From NCBI GenBank assembly GCA_029978905.1, contig JAPOIM010000009.1, forward strand, positions 244 to 64,243: a stretch of DNA of 64,000 nucleotides, written 5' to 3'. This stretch comes from Planctomycetota bacterium (GTDB taxonomy: Bacteria; Planctomycetota; Planctomycetia; Pirellulales; UBA1268). This document shows, in pieces, positions 25,887-34,843 of the stretch (its first letter is position 1; every line of letters starts with the position of its first letter). Made by a program: the position numbers and the translations under genes. The notes beneath the pieces were generated by a model. The model worked only from the letters and a program-made list of their open reading frames with translations, did no database searches and was not told the DNA's origin.

Positions 25887-25901
25887 GAGGATTCATCCTA
25901 C

Positions 25902-27395
25902 ATGCTTACGGAAACCGTCTTCTACATCTGCCGGCGACTGGTCGTGGTGGCTCGGGGTATTGCGAAGCGCGGGTGGCGGAGCGGCTGCGGGGCCTGCCTG
26001 GTCCTGTGCGTTCCCGCAGGCGTGGTCGCCGAGCAACGGCCGCCCAATGTTGTGGTGCTGTTGGCGGACGACCTCGGCTACGGGGAACTCGGCTGCCAAG
26101 GGAGAGAGGACATCCCCACGCCCCACATCGATGCGCTTGCCCGCAGCGGAGTGCGATGCACCGCCGCGTATGTCACCGGGCCGAACTGCAGCCCGTCCCG
26201 TGCTGGCCTCCTGACGGGGCGGACGCCCACGCGTTTTGGCTATGAGTTCAACCCGATTGGTGCCAAGAACGAAGCGGAGGGGCATGGCTTACCTGCGGCT
26301 GAGGTCACGCTTGCCGAAACGCTGCACGATGCCGGCTACACCACGTCGGTGATTGGCAAATGGCATTTGGGTGGCACGGCTGCCTTTCATCCGATGCGAC
26401 ACGGATTTGATGAGTTCTTCGGCTTCACACACGAAGGACACTTCTTTGTTCCGCCGCCTTGGGAGGGCGTCACGACGATGCTCCGCCGGAAGGCGCTACC
26501 TGAGGGGAGTCGCGGACGGTGGAGCGGCTCGCGAGGGCTGATCTACACCGACCACATGGGGCACGACGAGCCGGCCTACGACGCCAACAATCCCATCGTG
26601 CGCGGCGGGCAGCCCGTGGAGGAGTTGGCGTATCTCACCGATGCATTCACCCGTGAGGCCGTGGACTTCATCGCTCGCCACGACGACAAGCCTTTTTTTC
26701 TCTATCTCGCCTACAACGCAGTGCACAGCCCGTTGCAGGCTCCGCATGCCTCGCTAAAGAAGTTTGCCCATATCGAGGACGTGCATCGTCGCATCTTTGC
26801 CGCCATGCTCACCCACCTCGACGACAGTGTGGGCGCGGTCGTGGCTCAGCTGCGTGCCTCAGGAGTCGAGGACAACACGCTCGTGATTTTCTTGAGCGAC
26901 AACGGTGGGCCCACGCGTGAGCTGACCTCTTCGAACCTGCCGCTGCGTGGCGAGAAAGGGCAGATGTACGAAGGGGCGGTGCGTGTGCCGTTCATCGTGC
27001 AGTGGAAAGACACCCTGCCTGCGGGCGAGGTGTACGAGCACCCCGTGAGCTCGATGGACATCTTCGCGACGGCGGCCGCTGCTGCGGGAGCGGCGCTGCC
27101 CGAGAGCGTGGAGGGTGTCGATCTCGTGCCCTTCCTCACCGGGGAGCAATCAGGGCGACCGCATGAAACGCTGTTTTGGCGGCAGGGGGAGCGGACGGCG
27201 ATCCGCCACGGGGACTGGAAGCTCGTGCGGATGGGCCCGGTTTCAGGGCCGCGGCAGGCTGGCTGGGAACTCTACGACCTCTCCTCGGATCTCGCGGAGG
27301 AACACAACCTCGCGGACGCCCAGCCCGAGCGACTGGCCGAACTCATCAGGCGATGGAAAGCGCTCAACGATGAGATGAGTGACCCAGTATTCTAG
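25902..27395 (+). CDS. Type I sulfatase (formylglycine-dependent), exported
   Basis: 497 aa from ATG 25902 (GGAGGAGG upstream). A signal sequence (SGCGACLVLCVPAGVVA) precedes the mature start EQRPPNVVVLLADDLGYGELG, which holds the paired metal aspartates. The catalytic site is CSPSR (Cys96), the Cys-type formylglycine motif, followed by LLTGRTPTRFG. GKWHLG carries the further active-site Lys/His, and FLSDNGGP carries the second metal pair. It hydrolyses sulfate esters, likely on sulfated polysaccharides, in the periplasm or outside. Planctomycetes carry many such genes. The formylglycine-generating enzyme is not in the window. It is the only recognisable enzyme of polysaccharide breakdown here, so a link to the PSD1 modules cannot be drawn. 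Confidence 0.95.
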   Translation: MLTETVFYICRRLVVVARGIAKRGWRSGCGACLVLCVPAGVVAEQRPPNVVVLLADDLGYGELGCQGREDIPTPHIDALARSGVRCTAAYVTGPNCSPSRAGLLTGRTPTRFGYEFNPIGAKNEAEGHGLPAAEVTLAETLHDAGYTTSVIGKWHLGGTAAFHPMRHGFDEFFGFTHEGHFFVPPPWEGVTTMLRRKALPEGSRGRWSGSRGLIYTDHMGHDEPAYDANNPIVRGGQPVEELAYLTDAFTREAVDFIARHDDKPFFLYLAYNAVHSPLQAPHASLKKFAHIEDVHRRIFAAMLTHLDDSVGAVVAQLRASGVEDNTLVIFLSDNGGPTRELTSSNLPLRGEKGQMYEGAVRVPFIVQWKDTLPAGEVYEHPVSSMDIFATAAAAAGAALPESVEGVDLVPFLTGEQSGRPHETLFWRQGERTAIRHGDWKLVRMGPVSGPRQAGWELYDLSSDLAEEHNLADAQPERLAELIRRWKALNDEMSDPVF

Positions 27396-27462
27396 TGCTT
27401 GCGTCGACCCAGATGTGATGCGGCGTCGGCGTACCCGAATCATCACCGACGAAGGAGCAGGT

Positions 27463-27942
27463 ATGTCGGAGTTGCCCACTGCTGATGAGGTTGCCCTGTG
27501 GCAGAAGCGTCTGGCCGGTCAAGCCAATAACCGGGCATGGACGCTGGCTGAGCAACTCTCCCGATCGGCGGCCGAAGACGATGAGATGCTGCAGGCAGCC
27601 CATGCCGCTATGTACTTCTGGGCCATCGTCGGTGATGAGAGCCAGCAGGCCCACGCAGCCCAGCTCCTTGGACACGTCTATGGGCTCTTGAACCAGCCGG
27701 AGGCGGCTCTGCGGCATCTGTCTCGATCGGAGCCGCTCTTCTTTGCAGAGTCGGCGGAAACCTGGGAGCGGGCCTTGGCGCACGTTGTGGCGGCCAATGT
27801 GGCGGCGGCGAAGGCCGACCTTGTGGCGTATCAGGTGCACTTTGATCGGGCGACGGAAGAGATGACACAGATCGCGTCGGATGACGAGCGCGGGATTGTG
27901 CATGCGGCGCTCCAGGCCGTTCCCGCGCCACCTCGCCGGTAG
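27463..27942 (+). CDS. Hypothetical helical (TPR-like) protein
   Basis: 159 aa from ATG 27463, with GAAGGAG at good spacing; the track's start at 27379 overlaps the sulfatase end. All-helical and Ala/Glu-rich without a signal peptide. Helix pairs such as QAAHAAMYFWAIVGDESQQAHAAQLLGHVYGLLNQPEAALRHL look like one or two TPR units. The alternating hydrophobic pattern and the short length suggest a small cytoplasmic adaptor. It is followed after 10 bases by the DUF1569 gene, so the two are probably co-transcribed. The function is unknown. Confidence 0.7.
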   Translation: MSELPTADEVALWQKRLAGQANNRAWTLAEQLSRSAAEDDEMLQAAHAAMYFWAIVGDESQQAHAAQLLGHVYGLLNQPEAALRHLSRSEPLFFAESAETWERALAHVVAANVAAAKADLVAYQVHFDRATEEMTQIASDDERGIVHAALQAVPAPPRR

Positions 27943-27952
27943 GAGCAGCGAA

Positions 27953-28456
27953 ATGGCGGAACGTGACCGGAGACCAATCCCTGTCCGCACACTGCGATTC
28001 GAGACCGTGGAGGCGTGCGTACGCGAAGTTGAGCGGATCATCGAGGCGGACCGCAGCGGGACGCTGCACGCGCACGGCAACTGGACGGCCGGGCAGGTAA
28101 TGGCCCACGTGGCTGCGTGGGTGGAATATGGCTACGAAGGCTTTCCGATCGGGCCGCCGCCTTTTTTCGTGCGATGGATCCTGCGTTGGCAACTCAAGGG
28201 CATTCTGACCAAGGGTATGTCGCCCGGCGTGCGGATTCCTCGGGTGCCAGGCGGCACCACCGGCATGGATGCCATGCAGACGCAGGCTGCGGCCGAGCGG
28301 CTGCTCGCAGCCCTGCGACGCCTGGAGACCAACGAGCCGGCCCCGTACGACAGCCCCGCGTTTGGTCCGCTCTCAGATCAGGATCGGGTGCGTCTCAACC
28401 TGCGGCATGCCGAACTGCATCTCGGCTTTCTCTTGATTCAAGACGATGGCAGCTAA
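27953..28456 (+). CDS. DUF1569 (DinB-like) protein
   Basis: 167 aa from ATG 27953 (GGAG nearby). Family signatures are GNWTAGQVMAHVAAWVEYGYEG near residue 45 and LNLRHAELHLGFL at the end, which supply the histidines typical of the DinB-like four-helix fold (metal-binding in many members). PPPFFVRWILRWQLKGILTKGMSPG in the middle is also typical of planctomycete DUF1569. Probably cytoplasmic. The biochemical role is unknown; DinB-like proteins include metal-dependent thiol transferases. It overlaps the next gene by 11 bases. Confidence 0.85.
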   Translation: MAERDRRPIPVRTLRFETVEACVREVERIIEADRSGTLHAHGNWTAGQVMAHVAAWVEYGYEGFPIGPPPFFVRWILRWQLKGILTKGMSPGVRIPRVPGGTTGMDAMQTQAAAERLLAALRRLETNEPAPYDSPAFGPLSDQDRVRLNLRHAELHLGFLLIQDDGS

Positions 28457-29636
28457 CCAGCTTCGATGGCCTGGCATCGCGACAGAACTTCGCGTTCGAC
28501 CGCACCCTCGGTTCACGGGCTTGGGCCAAGCCATTCTGTGGTGCTGCCTCGTGGCGGGGCCAGGGATCGCGTGCGCCAACGTCGGACCGCCTTTCTGGGG
28601 CGGGCAACTCGTTGCTGAACCCGGAGGCGTGGCGAACATCGATGTGGTGCATGAAACACTGTCGATCGATCTGCGACCGCTCGCTGTCGGGAAACCGGTG
28701 CTGGTCGACGCGGTTTACCTTCTTGAGAACCCCGCAGATGAGAGAGAACTAGAACTCGTCTTTGTCAGCGGCGCACCTGGTGTGACTGAATTTCACGTGC
28801 GGCTTGATGGTCAGGTGCTGGCGAGTGAGGCACGGCCCGAGATGGAGCTGCCAGAACGGTGGCAGCCGCCGTTTGTGACACCAGCTCTTCGCGGGCGAGA
28901 TCTTGACTACCTCTCGCATCGCAGGAGGGAGGTGGTGCCCTTCGCCTTTCGCGCGGTCATCGGCTCGGGCAGGCACGAACTGAAGGTGCGCTATGCTGCC
29001 GAGGCCGCGGGATACCACGTGGGTGAGCCCACGGTGGTGCGGCAGTTTGCCTACGTGCTCGCTCCTGCGACGTCGTGGAAGTCATTTCGCGGGTTGGATC
29101 TGCTCGTGCAGGTCCCTCCAGGCTGGCTCGCCGCGGTCACGCCTCCACTCGAACGCCGTGGTGATGTGTTGCGCGAACGATTTTCAGCGTTGCCGGCCGA
29201 CTCGCTCGCGCTTTCCGTCCAGGCGCCCGTGCCGACCCTGTATTGGGGGGCGCGTGCGGTGGGCGTGCTGATGCTGGTGCTCGCGGTGGTGGGAGGGGGG
29301 CCGGGCTGTTGGCTTGCTGCGGACCGTCTCGACAAGCGGCGACGGCAGCAGGGACGCCCCCGGCCCACCTGGCGGCTCTGGGGTCGTTCGCTTGGGCTCG
29401 CGCTCGTGTGGGGAGGGGCTGTCCTGGCCTGCGGGCTGGCTGCGATCTTTGGCCCCTCGCTGTTTCTGCCACGCGGGCAGGTCAGCCAGTATGGCTATGG
29501 CGTGCCGTTGGCCTTGTTTGGCCTGCTTGTGCTCGCAGGCCTGACCACGCTTGCGGGTATTTCGGTCAGCCTGACGGCCGTGCTTGTGGCGAACCGCAAG
29601 GAGCGTGCGAGGGCTACGCCAGGATCTCTCGGATGA
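28446..29636 (+). CDS. Hypothetical membrane protein with exported N-terminal domain
   Basis: 396 aa. A signal-like helix (LGQAILWCCLVAGPGIACA) is followed by a soluble beta-rich domain to about residue 255 (for example HETLSIDLRPLAVGKPVLVDAVYLLENP and LKVRYAAEAAGYHVGEPT). Three transmembrane helices then follow: LYWGARAVGVLMLVLAVVGG, LGLALVWGGAVLACGLAAI, ALFGLLVLAGLTTLAGISVSL. The cytoplasmic tail is short and basic. The start overlaps the DUF1569 gene by 11 bases and the end overlaps the convergent DUF1501 gene by 23 bases. I do not recognise a family. Planctomycetes have several such envelope proteins with a large external domain and a few C-terminal helices. Confidence 0.7.
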   Translation: MAANQLRWPGIATELRVRPHPRFTGLGQAILWCCLVAGPGIACANVGPPFWGGQLVAEPGGVANIDVVHETLSIDLRPLAVGKPVLVDAVYLLENPADERELELVFVSGAPGVTEFHVRLDGQVLASEARPEMELPERWQPPFVTPALRGRDLDYLSHRRREVVPFAFRAVIGSGRHELKVRYAAEAAGYHVGEPTVVRQFAYVLAPATSWKSFRGLDLLVQVPPGWLAAVTPPLERRGDVLRERFSALPADSLALSVQAPVPTLYWGARAVGVLMLVLAVVGGGPGCWLAADRLDKRRRQQGRPRPTWRLWGRSLGLALVWGGAVLACGLAAIFGPSLFLPRGQVSQYGYGVPLALFGLLVLAGLTTLAGISVSLTAVLVANRKERARATPGSLG

Positions 29637-31050
29637 CGCGGCCGGCAACGTCGGTCAGCCGGAAGTCACGCCCTGCGTGGCGGTAGGTCAGTCGCTCATG
29701 GTCGAGGCCGAGCAGGTGCAGCACGGTGGCGTGGAGGTCGTGCATGTGGGTGCGGCCCTCGATGGCCATGTGCCCGAACTCATCGGTTCTTCCATGGGAG
29801 AAGCCCGCCTTCACTCCGCCACCGGCAAGCCACACCGTGAAGCCATCGGGATTGTGGTCCCGACCGGTGCCGTTGCTCTGGGCGTAGGGATTTCGTCCAA
29901 ACTCGCCCCCCCACCAAACGAGCGTGTCTTCGAGCAAACCCCGCTGCTTGAGATCCGCCAGCAGGCCCGCGATGGGGCGGTCAACCGCCTTGGCATGGGT
30001 GGCATGCTTGGGCATGTCGGTGTGTTGGTCCCAGGCGGGGTTGTTGGAGTTGTCGGTGTAGTTGACCTGGATAAAGCGCACGCCCGCCTCGGCCAGCCGC
30101 CTTGCCATCAGGCACTGCCGGCCATAGCCGTCGGTGGCTTTCTCCCCGATGCCGTAGAGGGCCAGGGTCTCCGCGGTTTCCCCGGAGAGGTCGAGCACAT
30201 CGGGGGCGAACTGCTGCATCCGCCACGCCAGTTCGTATGACTCGATCACGGCCTCGAGGTTTGTGTCGGCTGAGGGCCGGGCGGCGAGCTGAGCTCGGTT
30301 GAGAGACTGCACGAGGTCAAACTGCGTCTGCTGCGCGGCAGCGGTGCGAGCAGGATTACCGAGAAAACGGAACGACGCCTCCGCTGCAGGAATCCCAGCC
30401 CGCCCGATCGCCGTGCCTTGATGCACTGCCGGCAGGAATGCACTGCCATAGTTCCGCGGGCCCCCGTTGCCACTCGAGGGAAGCAGCGACACAAACGCGG
30501 GGAGGTTCTCGTTCGCGTTACCGAGGCCGTAACTCACCCATGACCCCATGGAGGGTCGGATCTGGGTGGTCGTGCCGGTGTGCAAGAAAATCGTGGCTGG
30601 GCCGTGGGCCACGCCTTCGGTGTGCATGCCGTGGAGGAAACAGAGGTCGTCGACATGCTGCGACATCTCCGGGAAAAGTTCGGAGGTCTGCTTGCCGGTT
30701 TCGCCACGTGGCCGAAACGGCCACAGCGACTTCATCACCCGCGCCTTGGTGCCCTTCTCGCCATGGGCGATCGTGCGGGCGTCGGCAAACTCAAGACTCT
30801 CGCCATCTCTCTGATCGAGCAGCGGCTTGTGGTCAAAGCTGTCGACCTGGCTCACCCCTCCGGCCATGAAGAGGAAGATCACCGTCTTCGCCCGCGGTGC
30901 GTGATGCGGGCCCGCGAGGGCTGCCGCAGCGCGTGCGTCGGCGCTGGCGAGGGCGGAGAGCGCGAGCGAACCAAACCCACAGCCGGTCGACTGCAGCAGC
31001 TGCCGACGGTTGAGGTGCGAGAGAGGGGCTCCAATGCGGATGGAGGACAC
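29614..31050 (-). CDS. DUF1501 protein, exported, GTG start
   Basis: 478 aa from GTG 31050. The track's ATG at 31209 lies inside the preceding PSD1 gene; the GTG follows that gene's stop by four bases with GGAG (spanning the stop) at good spacing. The leader is NRRQLLQSTGCGFGSLALSALASADARAAA, Tat-like though without the canonical Phe-Leu. Core motifs: VIFLFMAGGVSQVDSFDHKP, WWGGEFGRNPYAQ and GRDHNPDGFTVWLAGGGVKAG. It ends YRHAGRDFRLTDVAGRVIREILA, almost the same as the DUF1501 at 37862, so these two are closest relatives. It partners with the PSD1 protein just upstream and overlaps the convergent membrane-protein gene by 23 bases. Confidence 0.92.
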   Translation of the reverse strand: MSSIRIGAPLSHLNRRQLLQSTGCGFGSLALSALASADARAAAALAGPHHAPRAKTVIFLFMAGGVSQVDSFDHKPLLDQRDGESLEFADARTIAHGEKGTKARVMKSLWPFRPRGETGKQTSELFPEMSQHVDDLCFLHGMHTEGVAHGPATIFLHTGTTTQIRPSMGSWVSYGLGNANENLPAFVSLLPSSGNGGPRNYGSAFLPAVHQGTAIGRAGIPAAEASFRFLGNPARTAAAQQTQFDLVQSLNRAQLAARPSADTNLEAVIESYELAWRMQQFAPDVLDLSGETAETLALYGIGEKATDGYGRQCLMARRLAEAGVRFIQVNYTDNSNNPAWDQHTDMPKHATHAKAVDRPIAGLLADLKQRGLLEDTLVWWGGEFGRNPYAQSNGTGRDHNPDGFTVWLAGGGVKAGFSHGRTDEFGHMAIEGRTHMHDLHATVLHLLGLDHERLTYRHAGRDFRLTDVAGRVIREILA

Positions 31051-31054
31051 GGTG

Positions 31055-33958
31055 TTACTCCAGGGTTCGGAAGTCGATGCATCCAAAGAGCGACTGAAAA
31101 ACCATTGCCCAGGCAGCATGGATGGCCGCCTCGTCATCGCCGCCTTGTTCAATGAACTGCCGCACAGCCTCCCTTTCGGCGGAGGAAGGCTCCCGCCCAA
31201 CGCATTCACGGAAGACGTGGTCGATGCGCGTGGTGGTGTCGTGCGGGGTGGCGAGCAGCCGCTCGGCAGCGGCAGCGGCCTGCTCCATCACAAACGGGCT
31301 GTTGAGGAGGTAGAGCCCCTGCGTGGAGACGGTGCTCACCGGGCGCTGGCCGACAACAGCATTGGGATTGGCCGCATCAAAGACTTCAAACAGTTCCAGC
31401 CGACGGTTGCGAAATGCGGGCGTGTAGATGCTCCGCCGCGTGTCGGAAAACTCGAACGTGTATTCGGAAGGTGTTTCGCTCCCTGCCTGAGCGAGTACGG
31501 CAGGATCACTGATGCCGGGGCCACCCATCCGCTGGTCGAGGGTGCCCGCGATCGAAAGGATCGCGTCGCGTAGACACTCTGCATCGAGCCGACGGCGTGT
31601 GACGCCCGCGAGCAGGGCGTTGCTCGGATCGCTTGGGGGAGGGGCGTCGCTGGCAACGGCCTGACGGTAGGTCCGCGAGAGCGTGATCTCGCGAATCAAC
31701 GTTTTGGCGGACCACCCCCCATCGGTGAACTGGCGGGCGAGGAAGTCGAGCAGGTCGGGGTGAGAGGGAGGCTGGCCCGTCGTGCCAAAATTATCCGGCG
31801 TGGTCACGAGACCTTGGCCGAAGAGGTGTTGCCACACGCGATTCACGAACACGCGAGACGTGAGCGGATGATCGCGGTCGGCAATCCAGCTCGCGAGTTC
31901 CACGCGGCCGCTTTGCTCGGCGGGCATCGTGGGGGGGGAACCGAGCACCGCAACCTGGAGCACGCCACGCGGCACGACACGACCCGAATTGTGGACGTCG
32001 CCACGGATGCACACGGCACAGTCGTGCATCGATTCGGCATCCTCAGCGGCCATCGCCTGAGGCACTTCCGGACGTTTGGCGTCGAGTGCTTTCTTGGCGT
32101 CTTCCAAGCGAGCCACCTCGGCCTTCGCGGCCGTCAGGGCGTTTTCCGCCTCGGGCATTTCCGGCATCGGTTTGGCGGCAACGGTCTCTGCGCCGACGGG
32201 CAAAAACTGCAACCCATCGACCACCACATGACCGTCGGTTCCTTCGTTGGAAATCAGCACGAACCACTGGTCGGAGGTGTCGAAGGCGAAGGTGCCGAGT
32301 GAGACAAAGTGGCCGTCGAGGCTCGGTGGCTCGCGCATGTTGACGGTCACGGTGGCATCACCGTCGAGCGAGAGCAGCGACACGGGCACGTTGGTCGCGC
32401 GGTTCTGGCCGGTGGTGTACGCCAGCCGAACGTCGTATCGACCGGCCTTTTCCAGCCGCGGCTGGAAGGTCAGGGTGCGGTTCCCCTTTTCACCGTCGGC
32501 ATCGTGCACATACCCCTCGCCGATGAAGGGCTTGGTGAAGGTGGAGGCGGTCCATTCTCCGACGCGGACCGCGTCGGAATCATCGAAGACAAGGCCCACA
32601 AAAGAGCCTGGACTGCGGGGGGCCTGATTGCCGGCCTTCGGGTCGAGAGCCGCAAGATGCTGCTTGGCGTCCTCGAGTTGCTGGGCAAGTTTGCTGGCCT
32701 CGGCATCGTGCATCGCCACGGCCTCCGCGAGCGGCGATGGCATCGGCAAGGGTTGCTCGGTCCAGGTGGAGACGTTGCGGTGGATGAGCGTTTTCGTGCT
32801 CTTGAGAATGCCAGCGAGGGCGTAGTAATCGTCGGTGGGAATCGGATCAAACTTGTGGTCGTGGCAGCGGGCGCATCCGAGAGTCATGCCCATCAACCCT
32901 TGCCCGAGGGTGTCGAGCTGTTCGTCGATCACATTCATTTCGAGGAAGCGTTTGTCTTGCTCCTCGTAGTTGATCGCGCCGAGCATCAGGTAGGCGGTGG
33001 CAATCAGCTGCCGCGAGCGGTCGTCGGGCGATGCGGCCGGGAGCAGGTCGCCGGCGAGTTGTTCGACAATGAACTGGTCGATCGGCATGTCGCTGTTGAA
33101 GGCATCGATCACGTAGTCGCGGTAACGCCATGCTTCTTTAAACACCAGCGACCGGCCGCCGCCGCTCGACTCCGCAAAGCGGGCCACATCGAGCCAGTGC
33201 CGCGCCATCCGCTCGCCAAACTGCGGCGACGCGAGCAGCCGATCGACGACGGTGGTGAAGGCCTCGCTCGACGCGTCTGCCAGAAACGCGTCGATCTCAG
33301 TGGGCGTGGGAGGCAAACCCGTGAGGTCGAACGTCACGCGGCGGAGCCAGGTAGCGCGATCGGCATCCGCCGTCGGCACGCGGTCAGCGGCCTCGAGCCG
33401 TGCAAGCACAAAGTGGTCGAGGCTCGTCAGTGGCCAGGCGGCGTCGGCTATCGGTGGCAGATCGGGGCGACGGATCGATTGAAACGCCCAGTGCTGACGA
33501 CCTGCTTCGATGTCGATCTGGCCCCGCGGTGCGGGCGTACTGGCTCCATCGCGTGGATCGGTCGCTCCAGACGAAATCCAGGCTGCGAAGTCTTCAATGA
33601 CGGCTGCCGGAAGCCTGCCGGAAGGAGGCATCTCAAAGCCATCGTGGCGAAGCGCTGCCAGCAGCAGGCTCTCGTCGGGCTTGCCCGGGACCACCGCGGG
33701 GCCCGAGTCGCCGCCTGCCAGCAGGGCCTCACGCGAGTCGACCCGCAGGCCACCGCGGAGGGCGTCGGACGTGTTGGAGTGGCATTCCTCGCAGTGCTCC
33801 ACGAGCACCGGGCGAATCCGAGACTCGAAGAAAGCGAGGTCGGCGGGGTGACTTCCCTCGGCCGCAAGAACGGGCTGTCGGCCCGCGAAGCACAACACCC
33901 AGGCAGCCGACGACACGATGCACGCACGCCACCGCGGAAATCGACCTCTGTTTTGCAT
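31055..33958 (-). CDS. PSCyt1-DUF1549-DUF1553 (PSD1) protein
   Basis: 967 aa from ATG 33958; the track's 34177 start would overlap the divergent regulator. Signal peptide (ACIVSSAAWVLCFAGRQPVLAA). PSCyt1 heme site CEECH (56-60) with GLRVDSREALLAGGDSGPAVVPG. DUF1549: WLRRVTFDLTGLPPTPTEID, and CARCHDHKFDPIPTDDYYAL. Between the two DUFs is a beta-rich segment with GRYDVRLAYTTGQNRATNVPV and DGHVVVDGLQFLP, like the golvesin/xanthan-lyase carbohydrate-binding type. DUF1553: RVFVNRVWQHLFGQGLVTTPDNFG. Length and order match the usual architecture. Probably periplasmic. Electron transfer by the CxxCH sites is not proven for this family. Confidence 0.93.
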   Translation of the reverse strand: MQNRGRFPRWRACIVSSAAWVLCFAGRQPVLAAEGSHPADLAFFESRIRPVLVEHCEECHSNTSDALRGGLRVDSREALLAGGDSGPAVVPGKPDESLLLAALRHDGFEMPPSGRLPAAVIEDFAAWISSGATDPRDGASTPAPRGQIDIEAGRQHWAFQSIRRPDLPPIADAAWPLTSLDHFVLARLEAADRVPTADADRATWLRRVTFDLTGLPPTPTEIDAFLADASSEAFTTVVDRLLASPQFGERMARHWLDVARFAESSGGGRSLVFKEAWRYRDYVIDAFNSDMPIDQFIVEQLAGDLLPAASPDDRSRQLIATAYLMLGAINYEEQDKRFLEMNVIDEQLDTLGQGLMGMTLGCARCHDHKFDPIPTDDYYALAGILKSTKTLIHRNVSTWTEQPLPMPSPLAEAVAMHDAEASKLAQQLEDAKQHLAALDPKAGNQAPRSPGSFVGLVFDDSDAVRVGEWTASTFTKPFIGEGYVHDADGEKGNRTLTFQPRLEKAGRYDVRLAYTTGQNRATNVPVSLLSLDGDATVTVNMREPPSLDGHFVSLGTFAFDTSDQWFVLISNEGTDGHVVVDGLQFLPVGAETVAAKPMPEMPEAENALTAAKAEVARLEDAKKALDAKRPEVPQAMAAEDAESMHDCAVCIRGDVHNSGRVVPRGVLQVAVLGSPPTMPAEQSGRVELASWIADRDHPLTSRVFVNRVWQHLFGQGLVTTPDNFGTTGQPPSHPDLLDFLARQFTDGGWSAKTLIREITLSRTYRQAVASDAPPPSDPSNALLAGVTRRRLDAECLRDAILSIAGTLDQRMGGPGISDPAVLAQAGSETPSEYTFEFSDTRRSIYTPAFRNRRLELFEVFDAANPNAVVGQRPVSTVSTQGLYLLNSPFVMEQAAAAAERLLATPHDTTTRIDHVFRECVGREPSSAEREAVRQFIEQGGDDEAAIHAAWAMVFQSLFGCIDFRTLE

Positions 33959-34024
33959 CCCCGCGTCCTCCCGTCCCCCAAATGTACCTGACGTCTCTGG
34001 GGCCAGAAAGCCAGCGAGGCCGCC

Positions 34025-34040
34025 AAATTGTCGACAGTTT
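34025..34040. promoter_or_regulatory. Candidate GntR operator, AAATTGTCGACAGTTT
   Basis: A 16-base palindrome with a single mismatched pair, in the 188-base divergent gap between the PSD1 gene (ATG 33958) and the GntR/FCD gene (ATG 34147). It lies 67 bases from the first and 106 from the second. FCD-type GntR proteins generally bind short palindromes with a central GT-N-AC arrangement, which TTGTCGACAG fits. The core TGTCGACA also occurs upstream of 18866. I find no convincing -35/-10 pair in this gap. Confidence 0.5.
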
Positions 34041-34146
34041 TTGTCCCCCGAGAGTAGGATACTGGTCTGTTCGCGAACGCCGAAATCCTCAGCGGTGATG
34101 CTTTGGCGGCATTCGGGGCACTCCTCTACGAAAGTCTTGTCTCTGC

Positions 34147-34833
34147 ATGTCGCTTGTGCCGTCATCAAAGCGTTCATCGTCTCGTTCGGTCGCCCGTCGC
34201 CAGACCCTTGCCCTCTCGATCACCGAAGCGTTGCGGCAAGAGATCGTCAGCGGCGTGCGTTCGCCTGGTTCCAAGGTAAGTGAGCCGAGTATCGCCGGGT
34301 CGCAGAATGTGAGCCGCGCGCCTGTGCGGGAGGCGCTGCGTCAACTCGAACGAGAGGGGCTCGTGGTGTTCGATGCGGTCGGACGCTGCCGGGTGGTGGA
34401 ACTGACGTCAGATGATGTGGAAGACATCTGTGGGCTTCGCGTATCGCTGGAGTCCACGGCTGCTTCGCACGCCGCCGCCCGCTTCAGCGACGCCACCCAA
34501 CGGGTGCTGCACGACAATCTGGAACAGATGGAGTCGGCCACCACCCTCGACGAGGTCAGCATGCTCGATCTCGCGTTTCATGGCGAGGTGATGGAAGCCT
34601 CTGGACGTCGACGTTTGATTGCAGCCTGGAGGGCGATTGAGCCGCAACTCCGCTTATGGCTGGGCACGCTGCAGCGGCGGCGCGAGGCGATCTCGGCAGA
34701 CGTGTTGGCGTCGACGGTGGCGGCGCATCGCCAGCTGATCGAGGTGCTCGCCTCAGGCGACCGGACCCGAGCCCGGGAGTTTGCAGCCTTTCATGTTGCC
34801 TCGTGGGTGGATGGGAACGACACCACGATGTGA
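34147..34833 (+). CDS. GntR-family regulator, FCD (FadR-like) subgroup
   Basis: 228 aa. N-terminal winged helix-turn-helix: LALSITEALRQEIVSGVRSPGSKVSEPSIAG, then NVSRAPVREALRQLEREGLVVF, a near-canonical recognition region with the RxPVREAL motif. FCD domain from about residue 95: DICGLRVSLESTAASHAA; the metal-site residues are consistent with ...LDLAFHGEVMEASG and VAAHRQLIEVLASGD. These domains bind small carboxylates in characterised members; the effector here is unknown. It is divergent from one PSD1/DUF1501 pair and sits 10 bases before another, so it may control both. A palindrome lies in its upstream region. Confidence 0.93.
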   Translation: MSLVPSSKRSSSRSVARRQTLALSITEALRQEIVSGVRSPGSKVSEPSIAGSQNVSRAPVREALRQLEREGLVVFDAVGRCRVVELTSDDVEDICGLRVSLESTAASHAAARFSDATQRVLHDNLEQMESATTLDEVSMLDLAFHGEVMEASGRRRLIAAWRAIEPQLRLWLGTLQRRREAISADVLASTVAAHRQLIEVLASGDRTRAREFAAFHVASWVDGNDTTM

Positions 34834-34843
34834 GGTGGCGGTG

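Noticed and set aside
33959-34177. Longer start of the PSD1 gene with a CPEC-containing N-terminus
   Set aside because: The extension (DKTFVEECPECRQSITAEDFG) looks a little like a zinc ribbon, but it overlaps the start of the divergent GntR gene and removes the signal peptide from the N-terminus. Start 33958 is better.
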